Source: CANLBN01 sp965230205 (GTDB lineage: Bacteria > Pseudomonadota > Gammaproteobacteria > Pseudomonadales > Cellvibrionaceae). Taken from it: DNA of 64,000 nucleotides. Of this stretch, positions 62,704-64,000 are shown piece after piece. A program made the translations under genes and the position numbers. The notes beneath the pieces were generated by a model. The model worked only from the letters and a program-made list of their open reading frames with translations. It was not told the origin of the DNA and ran no database searches. Every line of letters starts with the position of its first letter. Position 1 is the stretch's first letter. The stretch spans positions 2,170,001 through 2,234,000 of the forward strand of contig OZ245996.1 of the NCBI GenBank assembly GCA_965230205.1, given 5' to 3'.

Positions 62704-63930
62704 CTATCTATGAAAAAATTCATTGTGATCTTCCTCTACCGCATGACGTAATCTTTCATATATATTCGGTATTGCGCTTACGACACGGTTCCAACTTGGG
62801 ATGAAAGGGCTTTCCATTGGGTTATCGATAAATTCTTGGCCGGCTGTCATGATGTTTTTGCAGAACATTTCTACCGCTAGCTCTTCTTTGTGAACATCAA
62901 GGTTTAAACCATTAATAATCGCATCATTTTTATAGGTTTCTACAAAGTCTAATGCAATGCGGAAATAGGTCGCTTTGATCGTTCTGAATGTTTCCGGTGT
63001 AAAAATGACGCCTTGTGTGGCAAGCTTGCGGAATAAGGCCTTACTGATGTCGATCGACATTTTAGATAAACCTGCATTTGCGTCATCAATCGAAAGATCC
63101 TGATGTTTGTGGTCATAGGTTTCCGCTATATCAACTTGGCATAAGCGATTGTTTGCAAAGTTTCGATGAACTTCGGAGAGTACGCCAACCTCTAATCCCC
63201 AGTCGCTGGGAATGCGAAGGTCTGAAATGACATCTCGCCTAAAAGAGAACTCTCCTGCTAATGAATAGCGGTAACTATCCATATAATCGAGGTAGGGTGA
63301 TGATCCAATGGTGCGCTTTAATGCTCGCAGTAAAGGCGTTACTAATAAGCGACAAACTCTACCATTCATGGTTTGACCTGCTACACGTGCATAATAACCT
63401 TTGCAGAATTCATAATTAAAATTTGGGTTGGCCACAGGGTAGATAAGGCGTGCCAATAAGCGGCGGTCGTAAGTAAGAATGTCACAGTCATGCAGTGCAA
63501 TTGATTCACTTTTTCCTGATGCAAAAATATAACCCATGCAATACCAGACATTGCGCCCTTTTCCGAGTTCTTTCGGTGCAAGCCCAAGTTCCTGTAACTC
63601 TTTGTCGATAGCTTGTAAACGAGGTCCATCATTCCATAGGACTCGATGGTGTTGTGGTAACTCACCAAAAAAATCTAATGCTTTTTTATATTGCTGTAAA
63701 TCAGCTCTGTCTAAGCCGATAACAATTTCATTGAGGTAAGGGACTTTTTTTAAGTGGCTAATAATATTGGGCAATGCTTCGCCTTCTAATTCTGAATAGA
63801 GAGAAGGTAACAGTAGAGACATTGGGCGTATTTTGGAGAAGCAGACTAATTCGTATTCTAGTTCTTCCAAGCTACGGTTAGAAAGGTCATGTAAGGTTGT
63901 GATAATACCATTTTGATAAAAGTCGGCCAT
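62704..63930 (-). CDS. gpgS: Glucosyl-3-phosphoglycerate synthase-like glycosyltransferase
   Basis: 408 aa, GT-A fold. The N-terminal QNGIITTLHDLSNRSLEELE and RPMSLLLPSLYSELEG are typical of bacterial GpgS-like proteins. A DxD motif is at 148-150 (ALHDCDI), followed by YDRRLLARLIYPVANP. Such enzymes transfer glucose from a nucleotide sugar to 3-phosphoglycerate, the first step of glucosylglycerate synthesis. AGGAG precedes the ATG. A dephosphorylating partner (gpgP-type) would be expected upstream, beyond the window. It lies 61 bp before the GH13 gene. Confidence 0.8.
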   Translation of the reverse strand: MADFYQNGIITTLHDLSNRSLEELEYELVCFSKIRPMSLLLPSLYSELEGEALPNIISHLKKVPYLNEIVIGLDRADLQQYKKALDFFGELPQHHRVLWNDGPRLQAIDKELQELGLAPKELGKGRNVWYCMGYIFASGKSESIALHDCDILTYDRRLLARLIYPVANPNFNYEFCKGYYARVAGQTMNGRVCRLLVTPLLRALKRTIGSSPYLDYMDSYRYSLAGEFSFRRDVISDLRIPSDWGLEVGVLSEVHRNFANNRLCQVDIAETYDHKHQDLSIDDANAGLSKMSIDISKALFRKLATQGVIFTPETFRTIKATYFRIALDFVETYKNDAIINGLNLDVHKEELAVEMFCKNIMTAGQEFIDNPMESPFIPSWNRVVSAIPNIYERLRHAVEEDHNEFFHR

Positions 63931-64000
63931 TTGTGGCTCCTGTTGATGTTAGTTTTTACGTAGCTTAAGAACTATTTGCTTTAAAAATAATATCTTCTAA

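Noticed and set aside
1..64000. tRNA, rRNA, CRISPR and transposon search
   Set aside because: No tRNA T-loop motif in any spacer, no repeated spacer-repeat pattern, and no transposase or integrase-like protein.

Overview
The window is chromosomal DNA, roughly 43% GC by eye, from a marine gammaproteobacterium. Gene order (isc operon - ndk - rlmN - pilW - rodZ - ispG - hisS - yfgM - bamB - der; xseA/guaBA; gatCAB/mreBCD; the lpt-rpoN-PTS(Ntr) block) resembles Pseudomonas and the Cellvibrionales/Oceanospirillales. PA4642-family, DUF1631 and DUF3135 genes and a GlyGly-CTERM protease fit that range. The genus cannot be fixed from the sequence alone. No tRNA, rRNA, CRISPR array, transposase or integrase was found.

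Layout. 1-1784: end of the isc operon (hscA partial, fdx, iscX). 1809-3870: inserted LacI regulator plus divergent SMP-30 protein. 4335-13925: housekeeping run ndk to der. 13970-14581: MsrQ-like membrane haem protein. 14627-21243: a catabolic island recognised as a DMSP (dimethylsulfoniopropionate) cluster: dddD on the minus strand, divergent from dddB, dddC and a LysR gene (dddR). 21296-22317: two small secreted proteins of unknown function. 22550-27274: xseA, guaB, guaA. 27372-29497: secreted reprolysin-like metalloprotease overlapping a DUF6174 lipoprotein. 29554-34012: cysZ, a PA4642-family gene, gatB, gatA, gatC. 34356-41049: mreB, mreC, mreD, yhdP. 41072-51236: one long minus-strand block, yrbG-kdsD-kdsC-lptC-lptA-lptB-rpoN-ptsN-rapZ-ptsO-mgtE-yjgA. 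51409-54678: mlaC, a YqfO-like gene, two Nudix genes, DUF3135, DUF1289. 54698-60714: corB-like, PilZ, DUF1631, ypjD, rpsT and a small unknown gene. 60906-63930: a GH13_18 sugar phosphorylase and a glucosyl-3-phosphoglycerate synthase-like glycosyltransferase.

How they work together. Most of the window is core: Fe-S assembly, isoprenoid, nucleotide and protein synthesis, outer-membrane biogenesis, cell shape, and LPS core sugar synthesis and export. Two accessory modules point to marine life around osmolytes. The ddd cluster should cleave algal DMSP to DMS plus a 3-hydroxypropionyl unit and carry that to acetyl-CoA. The gpgS/GH13_18 pair should make and recycle glucosylglycerate or a related solute.

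The main observations are: the ddd cluster without a dddT transporter; a DddD whose first CaiB half lacks the catalytic Asp; an apparent AUU start for mreC; two consensus CRP/Vfr sites, one before the DUF1631-PilZ genes; a perfect 17-bp inverted repeat where hpf is normally found; a hisS leader with a hairpin and a short ORF overlapping its TTG start; and an SMP-30 protein with all three metal ligands changed.
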